A stretch of DNA of 64,000 bases from G963662675 sp963676845 (GCA_963676845.2 CAXXKK010000019.1:148221-212220); one strand, 5' to 3'; positions 1-9,887 are shown, numbered from the stretch's first letter. Numbers and translations are program-made. The notes: a model not told the origin generated them from the letters alone.

Positions 1-612
1 TCCTGTAAGATTCTCCATTCCACCATGCTTGCTCGAAGCTTCCCCAAAACTCAACATTCCCATAGTTATTCTTATCAAAAATCTTGTTCCCAACCCGATC
101 AAATATGTAAAGGTGAGCTTCCGGGTATTTTTCGATAGAAACCATTTGAAAATAATCGTGGATTCCATCGCCATTAGGAGAGAAACCCTCAGGAATAAAA
201 AGGGAATTTTCATTTGTAACGATTCGCTGATTAGTAGATAGAACTTCAACAATTCCCAATTCAAGATTATTGGTACAGCCTAAAAGATCAATAACAGAGA
301 CTCTAAAAAAATAAATACCGGGCTTTCTCCAAACGACATAAACTTCTGTTCTTTCACAAACATCATCAACAAAATAAGCTTCATCATTTAAAGCATTACC
401 CGGGGAGGTACTAAAATCAACCAAAAGGTCGCTGTACAAATCCCACTTGAAGTAGCAATTCTCCACTGGCTCAACCTGAAGCAATAAGGTATCACCCTCA
501 TATACTTTCATTATTTGAGCAGAGCTTTCTGTTACAACAAGCAAGAAAAGTACAGCGCCAAAAGCCCAATTGATTATTTTGTTTATGAAATTGATAATTT
601 TACTAGTTCTCC
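1..612 (-). pseudogene. Ig-like/gliding-type C-terminal domain surface protein; 3' end outside window, start apparently frameshifted
   Basis: The frame is open from 613 to the left edge. It encodes a hydrophobic signal sequence ending in ESSAQ, a YEGDT Ig-like domain closely resembling the 226-residue protein at 9207-9887 (shared GNALxDEAYFVD and CTNN motifs), then FIPEGFSPNGDGIHDYF, the start of a gliding-motility-associated C-terminal domain as in the 1328-residue protein. The last ~35 residues lie outside the window. The expected start is the ATG at 614-612, which overlaps the upstream TAA by one base (TAATG, translational coupling). That ATG reads only ATG GAG AAC TAG. The signal-peptide frame is entered only if one base near 606-611 is removed. 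The first in-frame ATG lies after the signal peptide. So this is a frameshifted gene, a non-ATG start, or a sequence error. Likely a T9SS-exported surface protein if functional. Confidence 0.6.
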
Positions 613-613
613 A

Positions 614-1729
614 TTATTCATCTCTGTTTGAATCTATAAATGTGGTTGGACTAACTGCATTTATATCTGGTCTCGGGCTTAGATATTGAGTTACAAGATC
701 ATTGTCAAAGTCATCATCGGTACAATCATCATAATGAATGTCTGAATATGAGTTATTGGAATAATCTTCAGAAGAAGGGTCGTACATAACTCCATCAACG
801 GCCAGAGTAAATTCAGCGGAAGTTATTGTTTCAGCCTGGTTGTTGTCAATAAGCATGCGTACAACAATACACTCGCCATCACCCCCAACCGTATTCCCAT
901 CCTGAGCTGTTACATTTTCAGCATTTGTGTTCCACGAGCCACTTCCCCCATCAGTCATAGAGTGCCAGTTTTCATTAGATGTTGCATCTGAAGGATAAGC
1001 CCAGTCAACAGCACTAACCGAACGTGATCCCGAAATTCCGGTTCCGCCCACCTGAAAGCTCGGTTGCCACGAATTTGTAAAGTTGGCTGCTGACACTATG
1101 AAATACAGGTAATTCTCACCGTAATCGAATTCAACTTCACCTGAAACAGAATTATACCCCACAGAAGTAACAGCTGAAACACAAGTTCCATCATATTCAT
1201 CATTTGCAGCTTCCCCGGCTACTGTAAGGTTTGCTATATCCAGTGTGAAAGAATGAACAGGTTCAATCATATACACTTCCAGGTTATCAGTAGAACATGC
1301 ATTTGTATTCTCAACATAGATAACTAAGAATACAGGAGTATCACTGTCGTGCATAAATGATTTCCATGTAATGTTAATTGAAGAGGTTCCGGTACTTTCA
1401 TCATTATAACCCGTTCCAGTTGCCTGAATATGATCTCCGGTTCCATCACCTGCTTCTATGTTTTCTGTTAAAGCAGAAGATGAGATAAAACTGGCATCCT
1501 GGGTTACAAACCAATTATAAGTAAAAGAACCATCAGCGGGAGTTGGCACATTCACAGAATATTCATATTCAGTTCCGGGAACTGGATGCAAGGCATCAGA
1601 AGACAAACAAGTTACTGCTGCCGGAGTAATATTCTCCGGTACATCTGTTAAGGTTTGAGCAATTAACACAGACTGAGAAACAACAAATAACATAATAATT
1701 AAAGAGTAGACACAAAATTGCTTTTTCAT
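614..1729 (-). CDS. secreted ~370-residue surface protein, paralogue of the 359-residue protein at 11382
   Basis: The 371-residue product starts with a clear signal peptide (MKKQF, hydrophobic core, cleavage near LIAQ). I do not recognise a named family. It aligns along its length with the 359-residue protein of the other cassette: both have DALHPxPGxEYxY near residue 45, a CxxDNLxVY motif, VxAANFxxSWxPxFxV, and an RP[D/E] motif close to the C-terminus (here LSPRPDI). It sits 23 bases after the 710-residue protein gene, and its TAA overlaps the next start, so the three genes form an operon. Inferred role: an exported partner or structural subunit of the neighbouring large surface protein. Confidence 0.8.
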   Translation of the reverse strand: MKKQFCVYSLIIMLFVVSQSVLIAQTLTDVPENITPAAVTCLSSDALHPVPGTEYEYSVNVPTPADGSFTYNWFVTQDASFISSSALTENIEAGDGTGDHIQATGTGYNDESTGTSSINITWKSFMHDSDTPVFLVIYVENTNACSTDNLEVYMIEPVHSFTLDIANLTVAGEAANDEYDGTCVSAVTSVGYNSVSGEVEFDYGENYLYFIVSAANFTNSWQPSFQVGGTGISGSRSVSAVDWAYPSDATSNENWHSMTDGGSGSWNTNAENVTAQDGNTVGGDGECIVVRMLIDNNQAETITSAEFTLAVDGVMYDPSSEDYSNNSYSDIHYDDCTDDDFDNDLVTQYLSPRPDINAVSPTTFIDSNRDE

Positions 1730-1752
1730 AATAACTTAGGTTTAATTCGTAT

Positions 1753-3885
1753 TTAATACATCGATAATTTGATAAGCTGGGGACGAGATCTAATAGTAAG
1801 GATTGAAGACTTCGTATCGGAATTGTTTCCGCAGTCATCCGAGAGCCAGTAATAAATTGTATAATTCACATCTTGCCCATCAGCCCCCGGGAAAAAAATA
1901 GTTGTTGAATAATTGGATAATTGCCCGGAGATACCTGACAATAAATTTCCTTCAGTATCAGTAAGTAGCTGTTCTTCACTATTTTTTATTGTCCAATTAA
2001 GGGAGAGGTCATAGGGATAGATTCTATAATCCGGGTAATAAATATCCGGAAGCAGATCCAGGTCAGTTCGTCCTGCTTCAAAAAGATGATACTCAGGACG
2101 AGCTGGAAGAATACCCAAATCATCTCCGCTTGATCCATTGTATTCCGCAGAATAAATACTCTCGACACAAAATTCAAAGTCAGGAGGATCATTCAAAAGA
2201 TTAGCCAAAGGTGTTTTACATTCAGCCAAAGCCAACGAAAAAATACCTTCTGGAAGATCTTGAATTGTAACTAAGCCTTCGGAATGTTCTGCCAATGGAT
2301 AAGACCAGACAGAACTAGTACAAACTCCTGGAATCAAGTTTTCACTTTGAACTTCCGGGTCTAATGAAGTTTGGGAAAATGAAACCCGAAGTTGAGTTAA
2401 GTTCGCAGTAATTCCTGCTGAATTATCAATTGTCCAGTAGGAATTTATACTTTTCAAATCGTTCAAAACCGAAGATGAAAGATCAGGGTAGTCCCCCTCG
2501 TTAGAGCAAACTGTGATCAAGCCTCCTTCTGTTTCTCCGGAAAGAACTAAATCAAGAGGAAAATATCCACCAGAATTTCCTGTTGGGAACAAATAACTGT
2601 GAGGGTCAGATGTTGATTGTATTGCCCGTGTTAAATTCCCAATGATATATCCACTACTTCTGGAAATTGCTGAAATTGCTTCGTTTGTCAAAACAACACT
2701 ATTTCCATTTGAATTGATATTTCCTCCATTCATACTAAGTTGATGATGAATACATAAATCATTACTTACCAGCTGAATAGAAGGAGCATTGCCGGAATTG
2801 ATTGTCAGGTTGTAAAAATTATAAGGATTGTTTATCCTGAAAATTGAGTTTGAAGGAGTTTCTTCTCCACCCAAAATAAAAGTGCCACCCAGAATTTCTT
2901 TGCTACCACCATTTCGGAGACGAATGTCAGTCGGATTTCTACTCGTTCCGTTTGGATAATGTATCCTGATTTCACCTCCGGTTATTTCAAGATGAGTAGA
3001 AATACTCATATCAAAAGTGGCATAAGTAGAACTGGAATGTCCCAGAGTAGAGATGTTTATAGTTCCTCCTGAAATAATTGCAACACCAGCAGTATTTATA
3101 AGCCTTCCGGCAATATTCAACTCTCCTCCTTCAACCCATAAAGTTCCATACCTTCGGGTTTGCAAGCTATTTCCAGACCTGGCTCCAACTGTAGCTTTCC
3201 CGGAACTTACTTTAAACAATCCATCATTGATTATTGAAAAACCGGCAGTGATCAACTCTGCTCCATTTACATGAATTCCTGCATCAGAATTAATTGAGAG
3301 ATTCGTAGAACCATTAAATTGTGTAATCCCTGACTTTAAATGAAGCAACCCACTATTTAGTTCAAGATTTCCGGAATAGGATATGTCAGACTGTATATTT
3401 AAGCTTGTATTTTGATCAAGCCCTTTGGATATAATAAGGCTCCTAAAATCAGTATTTCCTGTTAGAGTTGAATTTAACTCCCCTATAAAATTAACCGTTC
3501 CATCTCGCCCAGGGTCAAAAACACCTGAATTACTCCAGTTTCCTGACACATAAAGAGTGTCCTCCCCTTCAATATTAAGTTCTCCTTCTAGTGATATATC
3601 ATTGCAAAATGAAGAACTTCGAATTGTTACCTCTGTCCCATTTGGAATAATTACATGATCCGTTGAATCAGGAACAATATTATCCTCCCAGCAAGATGGC
3701 TCATCCCAATAACCACCAGTAGCATTTGCTGAAATAGTTGCTAAAGATTGATTAAAATTATTTCTCCGTAAGCCTGCACTTATTTCATAAGCAAAAATCA
3801 TCTTGTCAGGGAACAATGCCAGCAAGAATATTAACAATAAATATCTACACTCTTTTTCACAAAAGAATGCATTAAAATAAACCAT
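1753..3885 (-). CDS. 710-residue secreted surface protein, short paralogue of the giant protein
   Basis: An N-terminal hydrophobic segment (about residues 14-32) is followed by a G-W-x-E-x-x-x-W-x-D-N-I-V-P-D-S-T-D-H-V module and many short beta-strand-like repeats rich in G, N and I, suggesting a parallel beta-helix up to about residue 420. The same module opens the 6245-residue protein (GNWEDGSTWDSG, DNVVIPSG). The C-terminal ~150 residues also match the end of the giant protein, including a W-x-x-(D/E)-(D/E)-C-x-x-x-T/S segment and a final RPQLIK compared with RPEIIK. What is missing is the long internal array of Ig, YDG and HYR repeats. No standard T9SS type A or B C-terminal domain is seen. 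It is the first gene of cassette B and probably has its own promoter in 3886-3989. Function inferred: surface adhesin or fibre protein. Confidence 0.8.
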   Translation of the reverse strand: MVYFNAFFCEKECRYLLLIFLLALFPDKMIFAYEISAGLRRNNFNQSLATISANATGGYWDEPSCWEDNIVPDSTDHVIIPNGTEVTIRSSSFCNDISLEGELNIEGEDTLYVSGNWSNSGVFDPGRDGTVNFIGELNSTLTGNTDFRSLIISKGLDQNTSLNIQSDISYSGNLELNSGLLHLKSGITQFNGSTNLSINSDAGIHVNGAELITAGFSIINDGLFKVSSGKATVGARSGNSLQTRRYGTLWVEGGELNIAGRLINTAGVAIISGGTINISTLGHSSSTYATFDMSISTHLEITGGEIRIHYPNGTSRNPTDIRLRNGGSKEILGGTFILGGEETPSNSIFRINNPYNFYNLTINSGNAPSIQLVSNDLCIHHQLSMNGGNINSNGNSVVLTNEAISAISRSSGYIIGNLTRAIQSTSDPHSYLFPTGNSGGYFPLDLVLSGETEGGLITVCSNEGDYPDLSSSVLNDLKSINSYWTIDNSAGITANLTQLRVSFSQTSLDPEVQSENLIPGVCTSSVWSYPLAEHSEGLVTIQDLPEGIFSLALAECKTPLANLLNDPPDFEFCVESIYSAEYNGSSGDDLGILPARPEYHLFEAGRTDLDLLPDIYYPDYRIYPYDLSLNWTIKNSEEQLLTDTEGNLLSGISGQLSNYSTTIFFPGADGQDVNYTIYYWLSDDCGNNSDTKSSILTIRSRPQLIKLSMY

Positions 3886-4219
3886 TTATATTTCTTAATT
3901 TATATTTTGTTTTTATTCTGAAATCCAATTTATTAAATGGTTATACATATTTAATTTCATCAAACTGAATTACAGATATATATTTGGATAAAAAAACAAA
4001 GCACGCCAAAATAATTTATTTACATATATTTTGCTTTGGTTCATCTAAAATATAAAATACAAATTTAAAATGCACAACAACTTCGCATTTATTTAACTAA
4101 ATTTATGTATTTTGCATTAAAACAAATCCATAAAACCCAAACAAATAGTCTGAATTCATGGCTTATGTCTTATAAAAGAAATGAAGAAAGAATTATAAAT
4201 ATGAAATGCTTTCTGAAGT
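3886..4219. other. intergenic region between the two surface-protein cassettes
   Basis: 334 bases without a convincing gene. It holds the terminator of the upstream cassette (3990-4039) and very AT-rich DNA that must contain the promoter for the 710-residue protein gene. No clean TTTG/TAnnTTTG pair was found. Confidence 0.6.
3990..4039 (-). terminator. rho-independent terminator after the SprF-like gene
   Basis: Read on the minus strand, CAAAGC (4038-4033) pairs with GCTTTG (4002-3997). An inner AAAATA/TATTTT stem lies inside it, separated by a small bulge. A run of seven T follows at once (3996-3990). It separates the two cassettes. Confidence 0.6.
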
Positions 4220-5203
4220 TTAGAAATAGTGTTTTCTTGTGTACATACGACCGTATAAATCAAACTCATAAGCGATTCGAATTTCATGTGTACCTAGCTG
4301 ATATTTTGCAATATCACGAGTGAATGGAAATTCAGCTGCGTAACCCACTCGAATGTTCTTGGTAATATTAACTTGTGTTAGTGCCGCAATCGTATTGTTT
4401 GTCCGGTACATAAGACCAACCCAGAATTTATCATGGAACATAACATTAGCCGCAATATCTGCCTGTATCCTCCCCCCCGCTGATCCTTTAATTAATACTG
4501 TAGGCTTAAATTGGACCTGAAGTTGATCACCGAAAAGATATCCTCCTAACAAATACATGTAACGAACCTCTGCCAATGATGAAAAGTTGTTTCTGTTAGC
4601 AGCAAAGGAATTCTCGACCATCTGAGGAACAGAAAATCCGATATAATACTCATCTGAGTATAAAAGAAGCCCAAATCCTGCTTTAAACATGTATTTATTG
4701 TGGACATCAGTTTGAAACATAGGATCGGGTATATCTTGTCCCGGATTTAAGTCATATCGGGTAAGCATGTTATCGTAATTCATAAAACCGGTATTAAATC
4801 CAAAACGTAAATGTGTAAAGCGGTCAATCCTGATTTGATAGGCATAATCCAAAGCAACCGTTAGTCTCTTTTCATATCCAAAACGTTCATCAATAAAATC
4901 AAGACCAACTCCAAAATTCTCATTTTTTAAGGGGCTGTATAAAATCATGGAATTGACCAAAGGAGCTTTATCCTGTCCTAAATAGTACCTACGTGTAAAA
5001 ACCTGAAATCCTGTTTTATCCCAAATACCTACATATGCAGGATTAACTGTCTGCATACTATTCATATATTGTGTAAAAGCGGGATCAGTAACCTGGGCAT
5101 TTGTGACATTAAGTCCTACAGATATTTCAAATACAATAAATCCAATAAGGACAATAATTTGTCTCAGCCTACTCCTCAATATTTCAAACTTCATATTTCC
5201 CAT
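4220..5203 (-). CDS. PorP/SprF family type IX secretion system membrane protein
   Basis: 327 residues with an N-terminal signal sequence (about residues 14-36, ending TNAQ), then DPAFTQYMNSMQTVNPAYVG, the typical opening of the PorP/SprF family. The remainder alternates like an outer-membrane beta-barrel and ends in F, as such barrels do. Family knowledge: SprF-type proteins are needed for secretion or surface attachment of partner proteins carrying a type B (gliding-motility-associated) C-terminal domain, and are usually encoded just downstream of them. Here the start lies 4 bases after the stop of the 1328-residue type B protein, which is the expected partner. ATG at 5203 is used; a second ATG three codons further on is also possible. 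Terminator at 3990-4039. Confidence 0.92.
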   Translation of the reverse strand: MGNMKFEILRSRLRQIIVLIGFIVFEISVGLNVTNAQVTDPAFTQYMNSMQTVNPAYVGIWDKTGFQVFTRRYYLGQDKAPLVNSMILYSPLKNENFGVGLDFIDERFGYEKRLTVALDYAYQIRIDRFTHLRFGFNTGFMNYDNMLTRYDLNPGQDIPDPMFQTDVHNKYMFKAGFGLLLYSDEYYIGFSVPQMVENSFAANRNNFSSLAEVRYMYLLGGYLFGDQLQVQFKPTVLIKGSAGGRIQADIAANVMFHDKFWVGLMYRTNNTIAALTQVNITKNIRVGYAAEFPFTRDIAKYQLGTHEIRIAYEFDLYGRMYTRKHYF

Positions 5204-5207
5204 AACA

Positions 5208-8200
5208 TTAATATGAAACCATTACAAATCCTCGTTCAAGATCACCGTTACCTTTATCCAAAATATACATATATACACCTGGAACTACCTTATTCAACGA
5301 ATTTTGATGGTTAGAAGTTGTTTCACCATTCCACCAGGCGTTTTCATAAACATCCCAATACTCATAATTTCCATAGTGGTCTTTTTCATATAATTTATAA
5401 CCTTCCCTGTCAAATATGAGCAACTTCGCATCCGGGTAATAACCCATACAATAAATCTCAAAGTAATCATGTATACCATCACCGTCTGGAGAGAAACCTT
5501 CAGGAATGAACATCACACATTCACCTTCATAATCCAGATACTCCGGATGTCCGTCATAATCCAAATCATCATTATAATAGATTCCATCACCGTTCAGGTC
5601 TTCAAAAATGGTTAGTATGTCATCATCATCGTCATCAATATCACGCCAGTCACGAATACCATCACCATCAAAGTCCTGAAGAATCGGCTCAGTTCCATAT
5701 GGATTATCAAGATCACTGTCTTTAAATCCGCCGAAGAAGTAATCATAAGCATTATCCAGGCCATCTGCATCATCATCTGCTCCATCCGGAATGACCTCAG
5801 GTAATCCAATTGCATCCGGATCATAAGCCTCAACATAATCCGGGACATTATCACCATCTGAATCCTCGTCTACATAGTCAGGAGTTCCATCACCATCTGT
5901 ATCTACAGGATTAAGCCCCAGGTCTCCACCAAACTCATAAATATCATCCAATCCATTTTCGTTACTATCGATTCCTGACGGATAAGTATAATCACCTTCC
6001 GGTTGAGCCTCAATATTATCAGCAATACCATCATTATCTGAATCCAAATCCAGACTATCCGGGATTCCGTCCTGATCGGTATCCCGGTTCATATCGCCTT
6101 CCACTACATCAATGATACCATCATTATCATCATCAATATCATCAACATCTGCAATATTATCACAATCTGCATCCGCAAAAATGGTAATATAAACTGTTGC
6201 TGTATCGCACAATGGGAATGGGAAATCATCACAAATCTCATATACAAACTGATAAGTTCCGGTTGTTCCCTTTATAAAGTCGAATATAAAGTCACCATTT
6301 TCAAAGAGTTGAAGCGTTCCTATCAGAGGTTCTTCAAGAGGAGTTAAATTGATAATGATTTCATCACCATCCGGTTCACTATCATTCAGCAGAACATTAC
6401 CGATAATAGGTGAACAACCGGTATAGTAATAATCATCAACAGCAAGCGGTGGATTATTCGGTCTTAATACCTCTACAGTAACAGTTGCTTCATCGTATAA
6501 CGGTCCACATGGAATTCCAGCATCATAGATTCGGTAAGTTAATTCATCAAATCCGATATACGATGTAGTTGGCATATAAACAATTTGTCCGCCTTCAACA
6601 TAAGCATAGCCATTTTCTGGTTGTGAAACAATTACCAGAGAAGTAGTATCCAGTTGATTTTCCGGATCAAAATCATTGTTTAATACCTGCATCGAAATAC
6701 CTGTATTAAACTGGGTTAGATAGTCATCATTTGCAGCAACAGGCCATTCATTATCAAACCTAACAGTTACAGAAATAGTAACAGGCAATGCACATTCATT
6801 CGGATCCGGAGTAAATGTAAAGTCAAAAGTTCCAAGTGTTGCTGTTTGAACAATAGAAGGATCCCAAGTTCCGTGTACTCCTTCTTCCGAAATTTCCGGC
6901 AGAACAATCGGCTCATCATCCAGGCAGACTGAATCTTCAAGAGCAAATATTGGGGACACAGGTTCTATAACTGTAATAAAAATACTTGTTGAAGTCGCAC
7001 ATTGTCCCGAATTCGGAGTGAATGTATATTCAAAGCTTCCGGCTACATCTGTTGAAATGACAGAAGGATTCCATCTTCCTGAAATTCCGTTTCGTGAAGT
7101 TGTTGGCAATGAAGGAGCCTCTTCATCCAAACAGAATGGGCCAATAGCTGCAAATACTGGTCTAGCTTCCGGTTCAACTCTTAAATCCAAAACAATAATC
7201 GAATCACAACCTGCTACGGAGATCAACGTATCGCTGTAAATACCAGACGTATTTAAAGTTTGACCATGCCATGAATAAGGTAATCCTGTTTCACAAGTTT
7301 CATAAGTTTCATAGGTTACAAATTCCGGTAATACATCTAATGCCAAAACAATAATCGAATCACAGCCTGCTACTGATGTCAAAGTATCGGTGTAAGTACC
7401 TGCATCAAAAAATGTTTGTCCATGCCAATTATAAGGCAACTGGGCATCACACACTTCAACTGTTTCATAACTAATAAATTCAGTAATAACATCCAGAGTC
7501 ATAACTATAATCGAATCACAACCAGCTACAGATGCCAAAGTATCTGAATATGTACCAGATCCTGTAAGTATTTGACCATGCCATGTATAAGGTAATTGTC
7601 CATCACAAATAATTATATCCTCGTACTCAACTGATATCGGATTAACTTCCAGGTTCAAAGTTGCAATAGAATCGCACCCGAATTCATTGTCAAATATCTG
7701 ATCATAAGTACCCGGTGCAGTATATTCAACTTCATTCCAAATAAATGGCAATTCATTTTCGCAAATAATTATATCTGTATAACTGTGTCCTGAAGGAATA
7801 AGATTCAATGTTAAGTTTATAATTGAATCACATCCTGCCACAGAAGTCAGGGTTTCTGTATAAATTCCAGCACTTTCAAGAACTTGTCCATGCCATGAAT
7901 AAGGAAGGTCTGATTCACATATTTCTACGGTTTCATTTGTTACAAATTCAGGGAATACTTCCAGCGTCAGGACAACAATCGAGTCACAGCCTGCCACAGA
8001 AGTTAGGGTATCTGTATAAGTTCCTGCAACATTAAGTGTTTGTCCGTGCCATGAATAAGGAAGTTGATTTTCGCATATCTGTTCAAATTCAGCAATCTCA
8101 AATTCAGGAACAGCATCTAATGTGAGAACAATAATTGAATCACAACCGACAACAGAAGTCAAAGTATCTGCATAAGTTCCTGCAGCGTTAAGTGTTTGTC

Positions 8201-9194
8201 CATGCCATAAATAAGGTAATTGAGCTTCACAAATAATGATATCTTCATGCTCAACATAAACAGGATAAATTTCAAGATGTAATGTGGCAATAGAATCGCA
8301 CCCAACACTATTTGTAAATGTTTGTCGGTATGTTCCGTCAGTAAAATAGTCAATACCATTCCAGTTAAATGGTAATTCGTTTTCACAAATAGCTAAATTA
8401 GTTCTGCTATAGCTAACCGGGTTTACATTAAGTACTAATGTAGCTATTGAATCACATCCAAATGTGCTTGTAAGCGTATCTACATAAGTACCACTTGTAT
8501 AATAATCTTTACCGTTCCATGCAAAAGGAATATCATTTTCGCAGATGGTTGTATCGATAACGCTAATCAAATCATCTTGATTAATAAGGACAATATCTAC
8601 AGAACTGATTGCAGGATAACATCCGTTTGCAGAAAGTCCATTTGCAGTTAGGGTTAATGTAACTGTTCCAGCTGCAATATCTTGCTCACCCGGAGTATAT
8701 ACCGGATTTAAAGCAGTATCATCGTCAAATGTACCATCTCCGGTCATTGTCCAGAATAAATCGCTATAATTTACAGCTGTTGCTTCAAAAAGCTCAACAC
8801 TTTCACCCGGGCAGATTGTTTGAGTATTTCCGGCAAAAGCTTCAGGTGACGGATAAACCTCTATTTCTCCCAACTCATGATTAATACAACCATATATACT
8901 GGTTTGTTCCACAGACAAACTATATACTCCCGGTTCAACATCCCAGATTATCAACTGCTCATTTCCATATACCGTATTTCCGTCGCTGTCTGTAAAGTTA
9001 AAATCAGTGGAAGCTTCAGATAGGCTAACAACATTTCCTTCGGAATCAGTTAATTCCCAAACCCATGTCGAACCTTCCTCACCATTCACTCTGTAAGTTC
9101 GCTGAGAATCACGACACACCTGATCTATCTGCCCCGCTACCTGAATGGTTGCAGTCAGTAGAATCATTAATATGTATGTCAAACGTTTCAGCAT
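5208..9194 (-). CDS. 1328-residue repeat protein with gliding-motility-associated C-terminal domain (T9SS substrate)
   Basis: Signal peptide (residues 1-21, ending VAGQ). An Ig/PKD-like region to about residue 210 is followed by nine tandem ~51-residue repeats (about 213-674) with the pattern ICExxLPYxWHGQ...GTYxDTLTSVxGCDSI. Next come two ~65-residue modules with GxWxPSxV...FTP, two cadherin/Ig-like modules (NDDY, DDYYYTG), and a stretch of Asp-rich thrombospondin type 3-like calcium-binding repeats (DxDxDGIxD, about 1010-1200). The C-terminal ~100 residues (FIPEGFSPDGDGIHDYF ... GVYMYIL) are the gliding-motility-associated type B domain, which directs export through T9SS. It starts 12 bases after the 226-residue gene and is followed at 4 bases by the SprF-like gene. 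Likely role: surface-exposed adhesin or anchor for the giant protein. Confidence 0.9.
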   Translation of the reverse strand: MLKRLTYILMILLTATIQVAGQIDQVCRDSQRTYRVNGEEGSTWVWELTDSEGNVVSLSEASTDFNFTDSDGNTVYGNEQLIIWDVEPGVYSLSVEQTSIYGCINHELGEIEVYPSPEAFAGNTQTICPGESVELFEATAVNYSDLFWTMTGDGTFDDDTALNPVYTPGEQDIAAGTVTLTLTANGLSANGCYPAISSVDIVLINQDDLISVIDTTICENDIPFAWNGKDYYTSGTYVDTLTSTFGCDSIATLVLNVNPVSYSRTNLAICENELPFNWNGIDYFTDGTYRQTFTNSVGCDSIATLHLEIYPVYVEHEDIIICEAQLPYLWHGQTLNAAGTYADTLTSVVGCDSIIVLTLDAVPEFEIAEFEQICENQLPYSWHGQTLNVAGTYTDTLTSVAGCDSIVVLTLEVFPEFVTNETVEICESDLPYSWHGQVLESAGIYTETLTSVAGCDSIINLTLNLIPSGHSYTDIIICENELPFIWNEVEYTAPGTYDQIFDNEFGCDSIATLNLEVNPISVEYEDIIICDGQLPYTWHGQILTGSGTYSDTLASVAGCDSIIVMTLDVITEFISYETVEVCDAQLPYNWHGQTFFDAGTYTDTLTSVAGCDSIIVLALDVLPEFVTYETYETCETGLPYSWHGQTLNTSGIYSDTLISVAGCDSIIVLDLRVEPEARPVFAAIGPFCLDEEAPSLPTTSRNGISGRWNPSVISTDVAGSFEYTFTPNSGQCATSTSIFITVIEPVSPIFALEDSVCLDDEPIVLPEISEEGVHGTWDPSIVQTATLGTFDFTFTPDPNECALPVTISVTVRFDNEWPVAANDDYLTQFNTGISMQVLNNDFDPENQLDTTSLVIVSQPENGYAYVEGGQIVYMPTTSYIGFDELTYRIYDAGIPCGPLYDEATVTVEVLRPNNPPLAVDDYYYTGCSPIIGNVLLNDSEPDGDEIIINLTPLEEPLIGTLQLFENGDFIFDFIKGTTGTYQFVYEICDDFPFPLCDTATVYITIFADADCDNIADVDDIDDDNDGIIDVVEGDMNRDTDQDGIPDSLDLDSDNDGIADNIEAQPEGDYTYPSGIDSNENGLDDIYEFGGDLGLNPVDTDGDGTPDYVDEDSDGDNVPDYVEAYDPDAIGLPEVIPDGADDDADGLDNAYDYFFGGFKDSDLDNPYGTEPILQDFDGDGIRDWRDIDDDDDDILTIFEDLNGDGIYYNDDLDYDGHPEYLDYEGECVMFIPEGFSPDGDGIHDYFEIYCMGYYPDAKLLIFDREGYKLYEKDHYGNYEYWDVYENAWWNGETTSNHQNSLNKVVPGVYMYILDKGNGDLERGFVMVSY
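7173..8556 (-). repeat. nine tandem ~153-bp (51-residue) CDSI repeats
   Basis: Each unit encodes IC(E/D)xxLP(Y/F)xW...GTYxxTxxxxxGCDSI. Two subtypes occur: type a (LPFxWN, CDSIATL; units 1, 2, 6) and type b (LPYxWHGQ, SVAGCDSI; units 3-5, 7-9). The order a-a-b-b-b-a-b-b-b implies duplication of a four-unit block. Confidence 0.85.
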
Positions 9195-9206
9195 TTCTAA
9201 ATCTTT

Positions 9207-9887
9207 TTATTCTACGATATATATTGGAGACATTTCTGGTAATGGATGAACCGTAAGTGTTACTTCATCCTGATCTACACTCTCTCCAAATTCATTTACG
9301 ACTCTTGTTATGCGGTATGTTGTTGTAACAACTGGACTTACAGTAAGCACATACTCAGCTTCTGTCGATGTATAGGTTTCCGTATGGGTTCCAAATTCAT
9401 CTTCTACTTCTAAGTCAAATGTCCAATCTGGTGTTCCTGTAAAGTTTATTGTCAGGATTGCATCATCATTCACACAAATCTCATCCGGGAATAATTCCAT
9501 AGCTGCAGTCGGTATGGATTCAAGAACTTCAAGTCTTCCTACTTTCACATTGTTTGTACATGCAACTTCATCCCAAGCCATAACCCGGAAGAAATACTCA
9601 CCCGGTTCAAGCCAGGTTACATTTACAGTTGCCCCCTCATTATCTCCATCAACAAAATAAGCCTCATCAGCTAATGCATTACCCAAATCGTTTGCAAAAT
9701 CAATTCCTGTTGGATCATTATATAACTCCCAACTATAGGTGTAATTTCTACCTTGATCAACGCTTAATTCAATAGTTTCTCCCTGATATACCGTAAACGT
9801 CTGGGCTGCGGAATTTGCCACAGTCAGCACCACTGATGAAAGTATCAGTGTCAGACGGATAATATGGTATACAGTTCTTTTCATCAA
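9207..9887 (-). CDS. 226-residue secreted Ig-like protein of the surface cassette
   Basis: Signal peptide (cleavage near NSAAQ), then YQGETIELSVD and an Ig/PKD-like fold with YSWELYNDPT, GNALADEAYFVD, WLEPGEYFFRV and CTNN. A second Ig-like module with YRITRVVNEFGE follows. No C-terminal sorting domain is present. The first module matches the N-terminal part of the fused protein at 1-612, so in cassette B this module and the gliding-type domain are one protein and here they are two. It is 12 bases upstream of the 1328-residue gene and surely co-transcribed with it, but 1.5 kb of non-coding sequence separates it from the gene before it. Not a family I can name. Confidence 0.8.
   Translation of the reverse strand: MMKRTVYHIIRLTLILSSVVLTVANSAAQTFTVYQGETIELSVDQGRNYTYSWELYNDPTGIDFANDLGNALADEAYFVDGDNEGATVNVTWLEPGEYFFRVMAWDEVACTNNVKVGRLEVLESIPTAAMELFPDEICVNDDAILTINFTGTPDWTFDLEVEDEFGTHTETYTSTEAEYVLTVSPVVTTTYRITRVVNEFGESVDQDEVTLTVHPLPEMSPIYIVE

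Noticed and set aside
29..241. 70-codon plus-strand frame at the left edge
   Set aside because: It is antisense to the gliding-type C-terminal domain, which has clear family motifs.
1596..1838. 80-codon minus-strand frame with cysteine-rich hydrophobic content
   Set aside because: It spans the junction of two well-supported genes in another frame and is a shadow.
4105..4323. 72-codon plus-strand frame after the SprF-like gene
   Set aside because: It overlaps the 3' end of the SprF-like gene in antisense and has no recognisable features.
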